From Kitasatospora sp. CB01950 (GTDB lineage: Bacteria; Actinomycetota; Actinomycetes; Streptomycetales; Streptomycetaceae): DNA of 64,000 nucleotides. The notes below the pieces were generated by a model that worked only from the letters and a program-made list of their open reading frames with translations, searched no databases and was not told the origin of the DNA. Below are positions 15,983-25,605 of this stretch, piece after piece. The first letter of the stretch is position 1. Each line of letters starts with the position of its first letter. The DNA is taken from positions 196,891 to 260,890 of the forward strand of contig NZ_LISX01000007.1 in NCBI RefSeq assembly GCF_001905465.1, written 5' to 3'. Position numbers and translations under genes: made by a program.

Positions 15983-16741
15983 GTGGCCGGGCAGGTTGTG
16001 TTCAGGGACGCGATGGGGCGGGAGCTGACCGAGGAGGATCTGGCCGGGGTGACCGGCCGGGTGAGCTGGGAGTCGGCGGGCGGCGGGGACGTGCCGGAGC
16101 GGGCGCGGGAGCTGCACCGGCGGGGGCGGGAGGCCGGGGAGCGGGGCGAGTACGAGGAGGCGCTGGCGCTGCTGGAGCAGGCGCAGGACCTGGCGCCGAA
16201 GTGGCCGCACCCCTCGTACGACGCCGCGTTCACGGTGCTGCTGCAGGGGGACGCCGCGCGGGCCGAGGAGTTGTACGCGGGGGTCGACCGGCTCGCGCCG
16301 CGCGGGTTCTTCACCTGCAAGACGACGTTGGACCTGCTGCGCCGTGAGCTCCGCGGCGAGCTGTTCGACGGCTTCAGCCGGGCCTTCGTGCAGCTGGAGT
16401 GGGTGGAGGATCCGGCGCAGAAGCGCGGGCTGCTGCTGGGCATCGCCGAGCGCTACCCCGAACTCCCGCAGGTCTGGAAGGAGTTGGCCCCGTTGCTGGC
16501 CGACCCGGACGAGCAGGCGGAGGCCGTGGAACGCGGTCTGGCCGCCGGGCCGGATCCGGAGACGCTGGGCCTGCTGCTGATCAACAAGGCGCTGCTGCTC
16601 CAGCACAGCGACCTGCGCGCGGCGGTCGGCATCCTCGGTTCGCTGGCGCTCGACCCGGACTCCACGCTCGGCGCCGAGACCATGGCCAAGATCGTGCTGG
16701 CCCAACTGGCGGGCCACCCCCGGCCGTCCGCCGCGCCGTAG
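15983..16741 (+). CDS. TPR-containing hypothetical protein
   Basis: A 252-residue soluble protein. At 37-75 it has a tetratricopeptide-like helical pair (RARELHRRGREAGERGEYEEALALLEQAQDLAPKWP), followed by further helical repeats (AERYPELPQVWKELAPLLADPDEQAEAVERGL, TLGLLLINKALLLQ). A scaffold or binding role is likely; no catalytic motif is visible. GTG 15983 follows GGGAG at six bases. It is divergent from the ferredoxin-like gene. The stop is directly followed by a GGCCTGTCC element. Confidence 0.65.
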   Translation: MAGQVVFRDAMGRELTEEDLAGVTGRVSWESAGGGDVPERARELHRRGREAGERGEYEEALALLEQAQDLAPKWPHPSYDAAFTVLLQGDAARAEELYAGVDRLAPRGFFTCKTTLDLLRRELRGELFDGFSRAFVQLEWVEDPAQKRGLLLGIAERYPELPQVWKELAPLLADPDEQAEAVERGLAAGPDPETLGLLLINKALLLQHSDLRAAVGILGSLALDPDSTLGAETMAKIVLAQLAGHPRPSAAP

Positions 16742-16795
16742 GGCCTGTCCTAAATCGCGGTGCGCCGCACGCGGGGCACCGGATAGGTTCGCAGG

Positions 16796-17296
16796 ATGAC
16801 TTCGACCGAGACCCAGCGCCGCCCCGTGCCCTACGACGACAGCGGCGAACTCGACACCGCCCTGGCCTTCCTGACGTTCGCGCGCGAGTGCGTGGTGAAG
16901 AAGACCGAGGGCCTGACGGAGGAGGAGCTGCGCCGCGTCCTGGTCGGCACGGGGACCAACCTGCTGGGCCTGGTGCAGCACCTGACGGCGGCCGAGCGGT
17001 ACTGGTTCGGGTACCACGTGGCGGGCCAGGAGGCGTACCAGAACGTCGACTTCGACATGGCCGTCCCGGTGGACGTCACCGCCGAGCAGGTGCTGGACGC
17101 CTACCGGGAGGCGATCGCCGCCGCCGACCGGACGATCCGGGAGTCCGCCGACCTGTCCCGCCCGGTGGCCGTGCCCGTCACCGACGGGCCGAAGTCGGTG
17201 CGCTGGGTGATGGCCCACATGACGAGCGAGACCGCCCGGCACGCCGGTCACGCCGACGTCCTGCGCGAGCAGATCGACGGCGCGACCGGCCGGTAG
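16796..17296 (+). CDS. DinB-like (DUF664) four-helix protein
   Basis: A 166-residue protein of the DinB/DUF664 superfamily: FLTFARECVVKKTEGLTEEELRR, NLLGLVQHLTAAERYWF (first metal His) and WVMAHMTSETARHAGHADVLREQIDG (His triad positions). These helical bundles bind a divalent metal. Many are thiol-dependent transferases for bacillithiol or mycothiol, which would fit an actinomycete. A TAGGTT hexamer six bases upstream of ATG 16796 suggests leaderless transcription. It is convergent with the FAD dehydrogenase gene. The specific reaction is unknown. Confidence 0.85.
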   Translation: MTSTETQRRPVPYDDSGELDTALAFLTFARECVVKKTEGLTEEELRRVLVGTGTNLLGLVQHLTAAERYWFGYHVAGQEAYQNVDFDMAVPVDVTAEQVLDAYREAIAAADRTIRESADLSRPVAVPVTDGPKSVRWVMAHMTSETARHAGHADVLREQIDGATGR

Positions 17297-17322
17297 CGGA
17301 GATCGCCTCGCCGGAGAACTGA

Positions 17323-18981
17323 TCAGGCGGTGGCGGCGGCCGCGGCCCGGCCCGCCGTCCGCCCGGTGAAGAGGCACCCGCCCAGGAAGGTGCCCTCCAG
17401 CGAGCGGTAGCCGTGGATGCCGCCGCCGCCGAACCCGGCCGCCTCGCCGGCCGCGTAGAGGCCGTCCAGCACCGTGCCGTCGGGTCGCAGCGCGCGGGAG
17501 TCGAGGTCGGTGTGCAGGCCGCCGAGCGACTTGCGGGTGAGGATGTGCAGCCGGACGGCGATCAGCGGTCCGGCCGCCGGGTCGAGCAGCCGGTGCGGGG
17601 CGGCGGTGCGGATCAGCTTGTCGCCGAGGTAGCGCCGGGCCCCGTGGATCGCGGTGACCTGGAGGTCCTTGGCGAACGGGTTGGCGATCTCCCGGTCCCG
17701 GGCCTCGATCTCGCGGCGCAGCGCGTCGGCGTCGATCGCGGGCGCGGAGCCCTGTCGTTCGTTCATGCCGCGGACGAGTTCCGCCACGGTGGAGGCGATC
17801 ACGAAGTCCGCGCCGTGCTGCTTGAACGCCTCGACCGGCCCGGACGCCCCGGGCAGTGCCCGCCCGAGCACGCCGCGGATCGAACGTCCCGTGAGGTCGG
17901 GGTTCTGTTCGGAGCCGGAGAGTGCGAACTCCTTCTCGATGATCTTCTGGGTGAGCACGAACCAGGTGTGCTGGTGCCCGGTGCGCATGATGTGGTCGAG
18001 GGTGCCGAGGGTGTCGAAGCCGGGGAACAGCGGGACGGGCAGCCGGGCGCCGGTGGCGTCGAGCCAGAGCGAGGACGGGCCGGGCAGGATGCGGATTCCG
18101 TGCTTCACCCAGATCGGGTTCCAGTTCTCGATGCCCTCGGTGTAGTGCCACATCCGGTCGCCGTTGACGAGTCCGGCGCCGGCGGCGGAGGCGACGTCCA
18201 GCATCAGGCCGTCGACGTGCGCGGGGACGCCGGAGAGCATCCGCTCGGGCGGGGTGCCGAGCCGGGCGGGCCAGGCGGCGCGGACCTTGTCGTGGTTGCC
18301 GCCGATGCCGCCGGAGGCGACGATCACGGCCTGGGCGCGGAGTTCGAAGTGCCCGGCGACCTCGCGGGAGCTGGCTTCGCCGCGCTGGACGGCGGACGGC
18401 GCGAGGATCTCGCCGGTGACGGTGTCGAGCGATCCGCCGCTCGCGGCGAGGCCGGTGACGCGGTGCCGGAAGCGCAGGGTGACCCGTCCGGCCTTCACGG
18501 CGTCGCGGACCCGGCGGGCGAACGGTGCGACCAGGCCGGGCCCGGTGCCCCAGGTGATGTGGAAGCGCGGGACGGAGTTGCCGGGCCCGCTGGCCAGCAG
18601 TCCGCCGCGTTCGGCCCAGCCGACCACCGGGAACAGCCGCACGCCCATCGCGCGCAGCCAGGCCCGCTTCTCGCCGGCCGCGAAGTCGACGTACGCCTCG
18701 GCCCAGCGGCGCGCCCAGGCGTCCTCGTCGCGGTCGAACCCGGCGGTGCCGAGCCAGTCCTGCCAGGCGAGTGCGTGGGAGTCCTTGATCCGCATCCGGC
18801 GCTGTTCGGGCGAGTCGACCAGGAAGAGTCCGCCGAACGACCAGTGCGCCTGGCCGCCGAGCGAGCCGGCGGGTTCCTGGTCGAGCAGGATGACGCGCCG
18901 TCCGGCGTCGGCGAGTTCGGCGGTGGCGGCCAGGCCGGCCAGTCCGGCTCCGATCACGATGACGTCGGCGTCGAGGGCCAT
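17323..18981 (-). CDS. FAD-binding dehydrogenase (KstD/fumarate-reductase flavoprotein fold)
   Basis: A 552-residue flavoprotein. The N-terminal Rossmann motif is DVIVIGAGLAGLAATAELADAG (GxGxxG near 12-17). It also has QAHWSFGGLFLVDSPEQ, ASGGIGGNHDKVRAAWPARLG and a C-terminal LHILTRKSLGGLHTDLDSRAL with GLYAAGEAAGFGGGG, the second FAD contact. It belongs to the 3-ketosteroid dehydrogenase/fumarate reductase fold group, subgroup annotated only as FAD-binding dehydrogenase. The 1(2)-dehydrogenase activity on steroids is not implied, as no steroid genes are nearby. GGAAGG precedes ATG 18981. Confidence 0.85.
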   Translation of the reverse strand: MALDADVIVIGAGLAGLAATAELADAGRRVILLDQEPAGSLGGQAHWSFGGLFLVDSPEQRRMRIKDSHALAWQDWLGTAGFDRDEDAWARRWAEAYVDFAAGEKRAWLRAMGVRLFPVVGWAERGGLLASGPGNSVPRFHITWGTGPGLVAPFARRVRDAVKAGRVTLRFRHRVTGLAASGGSLDTVTGEILAPSAVQRGEASSREVAGHFELRAQAVIVASGGIGGNHDKVRAAWPARLGTPPERMLSGVPAHVDGLMLDVASAAGAGLVNGDRMWHYTEGIENWNPIWVKHGIRILPGPSSLWLDATGARLPVPLFPGFDTLGTLDHIMRTGHQHTWFVLTQKIIEKEFALSGSEQNPDLTGRSIRGVLGRALPGASGPVEAFKQHGADFVIASTVAELVRGMNERQGSAPAIDADALRREIEARDREIANPFAKDLQVTAIHGARRYLGDKLIRTAAPHRLLDPAAGPLIAVRLHILTRKSLGGLHTDLDSRALRPDGTVLDGLYAAGEAAGFGGGGIHGYRSLEGTFLGGCLFTGRTAGRAAAAATA

Positions 18982-19058
18982 CCGAGATCCTTCCCAAAGA
19001 CAGTGATCCCCGATCCTGCGGCCGACCCCGCCGCCCGGTCAACCCGCCGGTAACAAAA

Positions 19059-19096
19059 GGCCCCCGCCCCACCGCGGACGCGGCAGGACGGGGGCC
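19059..19096 (-). terminator. Rho-independent terminator after the secreted nuclease gene
   Basis: Arms GGCCCCCG (19059-19066) and CGGGGGCC (19089-19096) enclose a GC-rich loop. On the minus strand the stem is followed by TTTTGTT, a proper U-rich tail, 13 bases after the nuclease stop codon. It insulates the FAD dehydrogenase gene from the nuclease transcript. Confidence 0.75.
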
Positions 19097-19108
19097 GGAG
19101 ACGGGCCG

Positions 19109-21550
19109 TCAGGGCTTGACGCGGACCACCTGCGGGTCGTGGTCGGAGGCCTGCACGGCGAACTCGCTGTTGATGTGCACCACGTCGTAGCGGACGTGCT
19201 GCTGCTTGAACGCGGGGCTGACCAGGATGTGGTCGAGCACCTGCGAGTTGCCCTGGTAGACGTACGAGTAGCGCTCGCTCGCGGGCAGGTCGTTCACCAG
19301 GTCGCGGAGCACTCCGCCCTTGGTGAGGGTCTTCATCGCGGGCGAGAACTGGTAGTCGTTGAAGTCGCCGAGCGAGACGATCCGGGCGTCCGGGTCGGCG
19401 GCCTCCAGCTTGGCGATGAAGGCGTGCTCGACCTCGGCCTGCTTCTGCCGCTGCACCTCGGAGCTGCGGTTCGGGGCCTGGAAGCGGCTGTCGATGCCCT
19501 GGTCGCCGCCCTTGCTGTTGAAGTGGTTGGCGATCACGAAGACCGGCTTGTTGTGGAAGCTGAACTGGCCGACCAGCGGCTTGCGGCTGCTGGCCCAGGC
19601 CTCGTTGTTCGGGTCGATGCGGCCGGGCGAGGCGGTCAGCGAGGTGCGCTTGCCGGTGCCGGTGACGTCGACGGCGGTGGTGGAGTCGCCGCCGGCGATG
19701 TCGGTGAAGGACACCCGGTCGGGGTTGAACAGGAAGACCTGGCGGATGTTGCCGCCGGGCTGGCCGCCGTCCTTGTCGTTCACCGGGTCGATGGAGCGCC
19801 AGTCGTAGGCGGGGCCGCCCGCGGCCTTGACCGCGTCGATGAACTTCTGCACGGTGACCGAGGCGTCCACGGTGCCGTCGTCGATAGCGCCGCTGTTGTC
19901 CTGGATCTCCTCCAGGGCGACGATGTCGGGCGAGCGCAGGTTGGTGACGACGGCCTGGGCGAGCTCGGTGTACTTGGCGTCGGCGTCGCCGGGGGCGAGG
20001 TTCTCCACGTTGTAGGTGGCGATGGAGAGTTCGCTGGGCAGCGCCCGGTCGGCGACCTCGCGCTTCAGGCCGTTGTCCTGGACGGTGCCGACGGTGTTCG
20101 CGGCGATGGTGTAGCCGCCGAACTGGTTGTAGTCGAGCGGGCCGGCGGTGGAGCCGGTCAGCCTGTCGCCGACGTTGGCGACCGGGAACGGCTGCTGGGT
20201 CAGCGGCGGCAACGACTGGATCATGATCCGGCCGTTGTTCGGCTTGTCGTAGCCGAGGTAGACCACGCCGCCGCGGTTGGTCCGCGGGTCGGCCGAACCG
20301 GCGTCCACCCACAGCTCGTTGTACTTGTCGGTGGCCTGCACCACCGGCACGTCGCGGACCTCGACGTTCATGCCCTCCAGCGACTCGTACAGGTCGAGGG
20401 CGTACTTCGACGGGTCCAGCGGCAGGTTGTCGATCGAGCCGCCGGCGGCGTCCGGGGCGTACCCGGCGGGGATCTTGGCGGCGTCCAGCACCACGGGGGC
20501 GGGCACGGCGTTGTCGGAGGACAGCACGGTGACCTTGGGGCCGGTCAGCTCGGTGACGGACTGCGAGCCGCCGGAGCTGTTCGGGTAGTACTCGCTCACC
20601 TTGGCGGTGACCAGCACCGAGTCGCCGACCTTGACGGTCGGGTTGGCGGAGCCGGTGTAGACGAACACGGCCTCGCTGGTGGCCGGGTTGTTGTCCGGGT
20701 TGGGGTCCTGGATCCAGAAGCCCTTGGTGCCGTAGCCGCGCACGCCGGTGACGATGCCGGGCACGTTGGTGACGGTCTTGGTGTTCAGCGGCGATATCCG
20801 GGTGGTGCCCTGGATGTCGTGGATGCGCACGTCGCCGGGGACGGGCGGGGTGGTGCCGCCGTCGCCGCCGCCGGGGTTGCCGCCGGTGCCCGCGCCCTTG
20901 GAGTTGACCGGGGTCGGGTCGCCCGCAGTGAAGTCCTTGGCGTTGTCGTCGGTGTCGGCGAGCGAGGAACCGCGCGCGACCGAGGCGGAGTTGGACGCGC
21001 CTGCGGCCGGGCCGCTGCCCTCGCGGACCACGGCGGTGCCGAAGCCGACCAGGTCGACGATCCGCGGGTCGGCGGCGCAGTCGGCGGCGGTCTTGCAGGT
21101 CAGCGGGGCGGTGCCGTTGACCAGCGCGACGGTGCCGGAGGTGGCGGACAGCGCCAGGCTGCCGCTGGCGTCGGCCGCCGGGAGGTCCGCGGTGCCGCCG
21201 GCGCCGGGCGCCTCGGCGATCAGGTAGCGGCCGCCGGCCGGGATCGAGCCGTTCAGCGGGGTGACGCCCCACTGGGTGGTGGCGCCGGGGCTGCCGGGCA
21301 GGTACTGCACGCTGAAGCCGGACAGGCCGAAGGCGGCGCCGGTCGGGTTGCCGAGCTCGATGAAGTCGTTCTTCAGCGTCGCACCGGAGTTGCCGCCGCC
21401 GCCGTACACCTCGGCGATCACCGCACCGGTGGACGGCGCGGCGAACGCGCCCGGCAGCGGGACGAGGACCAGGGACGCGGCGACCGCGGCCGGCGCGGTG
21501 ACGCGCAGCAGGGTGCGGCGGGAGCGGCGGGCGGGGGTGGGGCTGGGCAC
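19109..21550 (-). CDS. Secreted ExeM/NucH-type extracellular nuclease
   Basis: An 813-residue exported protein. The signal peptide has a twin-Arg-like RRSRRTLLRV n-region and ends near residue 37. A lamin-tail-like domain follows (VIAEVYGGGGNSG to VDLVGFG), then a Gly/Pro linker, an OB-fold region (PGIVTGVRGYGTKGFWIQDP) and, from about residue 505, an endonuclease/exonuclease/phosphatase domain: LSIATYNVENL, VALEEIQDNSG, NHFNSKGGDQG, SLGDFNDYQFSP and a terminal SDHDPQVV. It should degrade extracellular DNA and release phosphate. I choose GTG 21550 because GAAGGAG lies ten bases upstream; ATG 21580 is in frame. A three-unit Pho box lies at 21717-21749. Confidence 0.9.
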   Translation of the reverse strand: MPSPTPARRSRRTLLRVTAPAAVAASLVLVPLPGAFAAPSTGAVIAEVYGGGGNSGATLKNDFIELGNPTGAAFGLSGFSVQYLPGSPGATTQWGVTPLNGSIPAGGRYLIAEAPGAGGTADLPAADASGSLALSATSGTVALVNGTAPLTCKTAADCAADPRIVDLVGFGTAVVREGSGPAAGASNSASVARGSSLADTDDNAKDFTAGDPTPVNSKGAGTGGNPGGGDGGTTPPVPGDVRIHDIQGTTRISPLNTKTVTNVPGIVTGVRGYGTKGFWIQDPNPDNNPATSEAVFVYTGSANPTVKVGDSVLVTAKVSEYYPNSSGGSQSVTELTGPKVTVLSSDNAVPAPVVLDAAKIPAGYAPDAAGGSIDNLPLDPSKYALDLYESLEGMNVEVRDVPVVQATDKYNELWVDAGSADPRTNRGGVVYLGYDKPNNGRIMIQSLPPLTQQPFPVANVGDRLTGSTAGPLDYNQFGGYTIAANTVGTVQDNGLKREVADRALPSELSIATYNVENLAPGDADAKYTELAQAVVTNLRSPDIVALEEIQDNSGAIDDGTVDASVTVQKFIDAVKAAGGPAYDWRSIDPVNDKDGGQPGGNIRQVFLFNPDRVSFTDIAGGDSTTAVDVTGTGKRTSLTASPGRIDPNNEAWASSRKPLVGQFSFHNKPVFVIANHFNSKGGDQGIDSRFQAPNRSSEVQRQKQAEVEHAFIAKLEAADPDARIVSLGDFNDYQFSPAMKTLTKGGVLRDLVNDLPASERYSYVYQGNSQVLDHILVSPAFKQQHVRYDVVHINSEFAVQASDHDPQVVRVKP

Positions 21551-21716
21551 CGTTGCGGGGCTCCTTCGTGGCAGGACCATGGCCCGGTCGCCGTCAGTGG
21601 GGGCGCCGGGTGGCATCGAGGGTTCGTCAGAAGGCTGACTGCCAGGGCCGGTCCGGTCTGCCGGGCGGGCCCTTGATGGCTGATCAGGTCGATCCGGATC
21701 AGAAAGATACGCGCGT

Positions 21717-21749
21717 AGAAGTTGACCCGACAAGGTCCCGGACGTGAAC
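21717..21749 (-). promoter_or_regulatory. PHO box (PhoP site) upstream of the nuclease gene
   Basis: On the minus strand three consecutive 11-bp units read GTTCACGTCCG, GGACCTTGTCG and GGTCAACTTCT. Units 1 and 3 match the Streptomyces PHO repeat consensus (G-G/T-T-C-A-Y-Y-Y-R-G/C-G) well, and the middle one is degenerate, as often seen. The box begins about 165 bases upstream of the nuclease start. Phosphate-starvation induction of an extracellular nuclease is physiologically sensible. Binding is inferred from sequence. Confidence 0.65.
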
Positions 21750-21813
21750 TTCTCGCCACCTGGCCGGAACGCCCCTCCCCCGATTTCCGGATCTTCCGTC
21801 CCTGGACATGCCA

Positions 21814-21840
21814 AAAGGGGCACCCGCCGGGTGCCCCTTT
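21814..21840 (-). terminator. Terminator after the nickel permease gene
   Basis: A perfect 12-bp stem (AAAGGGGCACCC / GGGTGCCCCTTT) with a GCC loop lies about 54 bases past the permease stop on the minus strand. The stem has A/U pairs at its base. It works in either orientation by symmetry and separates the nickel permease from the nuclease promoter region. Confidence 0.8.
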
Positions 21841-21851
21841 CCGTGCTGCGA

Positions 21852-21914
21852 CGCCTCGCGGGTCGGGACTGCTCGCGCAGGCCCGCCTCGCGGTCAGGAC
21901 TGCTCGCGCAGCCC
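21852..21914. repeat. 31/32-bp tandem duplication at the 3' end of the permease gene
   Basis: Copy A at 21852-21883 and copy B at 21884-21914 both begin CGCCTCGCGG and share GGACTGCTCGCGCAG. Copy B contains the last codons and the stop of the permease gene. Copy A, downstream, carries a G-rich variant without the stop. It looks like a simple slippage duplication of the gene end. Confidence 0.75.
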
Positions 21915-22985
21915 CGCCGACCACTTCTGTTCGACCTTGCCGAACTTCCAGAACGCCATCGCGGCGGCCCAGGTGACCACGAACAGGCCGACGATCACGT
22001 AGCCGACCAGGTTGAGGTCGAGCGAGCCGATCCAGCCGATCGGGCCGCTGGTGATGTCCAGCTTCTCGGCCAGCAGGCCGACCAGCTCGATCACGCCGAT
22101 CACCAGCGCCACCAGCACCGACAGGCCGGTGACGGTGAGGTTGTAGTAGATCTTGCGGACCGGCTTGGAGAACGCCCACTCGTAGGCGAAGTTCATGAAC
22201 GAGCCGTCGATGGTGTCCAACAGGCTCATGCCCGCCGCGAACAGGATCGGCAGCACCAGCAGCGCGTACCAGGGCAGCGAGAACGCGGCCGCGCCGCCGG
22301 CCAGCACCAGCAGCGAGACCTCGGTGGCGGTGTCGAAGCCGAGGCCGAACAGCAGGCCCACCGGGTACATGTGCCACGGCTTGGTGACGGCCCGGGTGAC
22401 GCGGCCGAGGATCCGGTTCAGGAAGCCCCGCTTGTCGAGCTGGCGCTCCAGCTCGGCCTCGTCGAAGTCGCCCTGCCGCATCCGCCGGAACACCTTCAGG
22501 ATGCCGTTGAACGCGCCCAGGTTGATCAGGCCGATCAGCACCAGGAAGGTGCCGGAGACGGTGACGCCGATCAGGCCGGTCGCCTGGTGCAGCGTCGACC
22601 CGTCGGACTCCACCTGCCCGGCCAGCGAGCGGATGCCGAACGCCAGCAGCGCGCACAGGCCGAAGACGATCGAGGAGTGCCCGAGCGAGAACCAGAAGCC
22701 CACCGACAGCGGGCGCTTGCCCTGGCCCATCAGCTTGCGGGTGGTGTTGTCGATGGCGGCGATGTGGTCGGCGTCGAAGGCGTGCCGCATGCCGAGGGTG
22801 TACGCCGTCAGGCCCATGCCGGCGCCGAACACCTGGCCGCCGACGTCGTAGTGCTTCGGGGCGATCACCGCCAGCAGCATGAACCACCCGACCACGTGCA
22901 GGGCGAGGACGAACGCGGCCATTCCGGCCAGCCGGATCCACTCCTCGCGGGTGAGCCGGTCGCGCAGACGGCTGGGGGCTGGCAT
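21894..22985 (-). CDS. NiCoT-family nickel/cobalt permease
   Basis: A 363-residue inner-membrane protein with about eight helices. The NiCoT signature in helix 2 is present as HAFDADHIAAIDNTTRKL (HX4DH), followed by FWFSLGHSSIVF, FGLGFDTATEV and LDTIDGSFMNFAYEWAF. These motifs define high-affinity Ni(II)/Co(II) uptake permeases (NixA/HoxN). I select ATG 22985 after GGAAGG. A site matching the Nur (nickel uptake regulator) consensus lies 59 bases upstream at 23044-23060, so nickel-responsive repression is likely. Nickel supply would serve urease, hydrogenase or Ni-superoxide dismutase; a urease-like operon lies in this window. Confidence 0.95.
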   Translation of the reverse strand: MPAPSRLRDRLTREEWIRLAGMAAFVLALHVVGWFMLLAVIAPKHYDVGGQVFGAGMGLTAYTLGMRHAFDADHIAAIDNTTRKLMGQGKRPLSVGFWFSLGHSSIVFGLCALLAFGIRSLAGQVESDGSTLHQATGLIGVTVSGTFLVLIGLINLGAFNGILKVFRRMRQGDFDEAELERQLDKRGFLNRILGRVTRAVTKPWHMYPVGLLFGLGFDTATEVSLLVLAGGAAAFSLPWYALLVLPILFAAGMSLLDTIDGSFMNFAYEWAFSKPVRKIYYNLTVTGLSVLVALVIGVIELVGLLAEKLDITSGPIGWIGSLDLNLVGYVIVGLFVVTWAAAMAFWKFGKVEQKWSAGLREQS

Positions 22986-23043
22986 GGGATGTCCTTCCGG
23001 GAGGGTGGTGAGCCGCATCATCCTTCCGTCGATCCGCCCGCAA

Positions 23044-23060
23044 TTGCAAGTCATATGCAA
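23044..23060 (-). promoter_or_regulatory. Nur box (nickel-responsive Fur-family operator)
   Basis: On the minus strand the sequence reads TTGCAT-ATGAC-TTGCAA, which matches the Streptomyces Nur consensus tTGCaa-N5-ttGCAA in all but one base. It lies upstream of the nickel permease gene in the expected promoter region. Nickel-loaded Nur would repress uptake. Binding is inferred; the agreement of motif and gene function makes it convincing. Confidence 0.78.
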
Positions 23061-23173
23061 CTGAGAGCCAGGGGCGCACACCGCCGCGACCGGCGCCGCC
23101 CCCGACCGCCCTCCGCGACGCCTTCCAATCCGACTGATCGGAAAGCTTCCTGACGGTTCGTGAGCCGAAATCC

Positions 23174-23203
23174 TTGACCCGGGCGATTGGTCCAGTCCAA
23201 TCT
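23174..23203 (+). promoter_or_regulatory. Chitinase promoter with a DasR-type operator
   Basis: A -35 TTGACC (23174-23179) and a -10 CAATCT (23198-23203) are 18 bases apart. The 16-bp near-palindrome ATTGGTCCAGTCCAAT (23186-23201) overlaps the spacer and -10. It matches the dre consensus ACTGGTCTAGACCAGT at most positions, including the GGTC and CCA cores. DasR is the GntR-family repressor of chitin and N-acetylglucosamine genes in Streptomyces, so this site would tie the chitinase to aminosugar supply. Confidence 0.7.
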
Positions 23204-23298
23204 AGGTGACGCGCTCACCCCAAGCGCACAGGCTCCCACCTGGGCCCGCCGGGCCGCCGCACCTACCGGACAACCCCACTGACTCCGGAGGTTCCTCC

Positions 23299-25586
<2,288 letters not shown>

Positions 25587-25605
<19 letters not shown>

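Noticed and set aside
17413..19053. Long plus-strand open frame opposite the FAD dehydrogenase gene
   Set aside because: Asp/Gly/Ala-rich shadow frame without motifs; the minus-strand gene has clear FAD-binding motifs and bias.
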